NCBI GenBank assembly: GCA_006227775.1 | Contig: SBFV01000371.1 | Location: 1 to 13,486, forward strand | Direction of reading: 5' to 3' | Length of the DNA: 13,486 bases | From: Gammaproteobacteria bacterium | GTDB taxonomy: Bacteria > Pseudomonadota > Gammaproteobacteria > Chromatiales > Chromatiaceae | In this document: positions 13,486 to 13,486 of the stretch, in pieces | How the letters are laid out: every line of letters starts with the position of its first letter | Position numbering within the stretch: the first letter of the stretch is position 1 | The notes under the pieces: model-generated | Told to the model about the DNA's origin: nothing | The model's input: the letters and a program-made list of their open reading frames with translations, nothing else | Database searches by the model: none | Translations under genes and position numbers: made by a program

Positions 13486-13486
13486 T

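Noticed and set aside
1..13486. CRISPR array, tRNA, rRNA or intact insertion sequence
   Set aside because: No regularly spaced repeats, no tRNA-like cloverleaf with conserved arms, no rRNA segments and no transposase were seen on either strand.

Overview
The window is GC-rich bacterial DNA packed with housekeeping genes. The layout suggests a gammaproteobacterium, probably a Chromatiales-type (purple-sulfur-like) lineage. Two blocks support the class: hslV-hslU-DUF971, and algH-ruvX-pyrR-pyrB-pyrC' with a degenerate dihydroorotase. Both are arranged as I remember them in Pseudomonas aeruginosa, where they are separate loci. The finer placement is a guess. No rRNA, tRNA, CRISPR, phage gene or intact insertion sequence was seen.

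Left part (1-1655): a possible divergent gene start at the left edge, then thiM and thiE. These salvage the thiazole unit and join it to HMP-PP to give thiamine phosphate. Next come two small minus-strand genes (1771-2372): an unrecognised lipoprotein and a 47-residue single-span membrane protein with a very good ribosome binding site.

Middle (2630-5258): the HslVU protease and chaperone genes behind a good sigma70-like promoter, then a DUF971 protein. The 284-base gap between hslU and DUF971 holds a striking 100-base element: 24-base inverted arms enclosing two further hairpins, probably one copy of a dispersed palindromic repeat.

Pyrimidine block (5357-10154): algH (yqgE), ruvX (yqgF), pyrR, pyrB, pyrC' and a pyrK-type electron-transfer protein, tightly spaced or overlapping. 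PyrC' has lost most zinc ligands of real dihydroorotases and should be the structural partner of PyrB in a class A aspartate transcarbamoylase. PyrK has its FAD, NAD and 2Fe-2S motifs, but no dihydroorotate dehydrogenase catalytic gene lies beside it here.

Right part (10293-13033): the most unusual unit is a GltS-type sodium/glutamate carrier whose stop codon overlaps the start of a TAXI-family substrate-binding lipoprotein. TAXI proteins normally serve TRAP transporters, and no TRAP membrane gene is present. The lipoprotein also carries about 145 extra residues, of no recognised family, before the TAXI domain. This suggests a binding-protein-assisted GltS, or a TAXI lipoprotein acting as a sensor or accessory.

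The last 450 bases hold a gene-poor stretch with a coding-like minus-strand fragment, then the C-terminal end of an unrecognised minus-strand gene running off the right edge.
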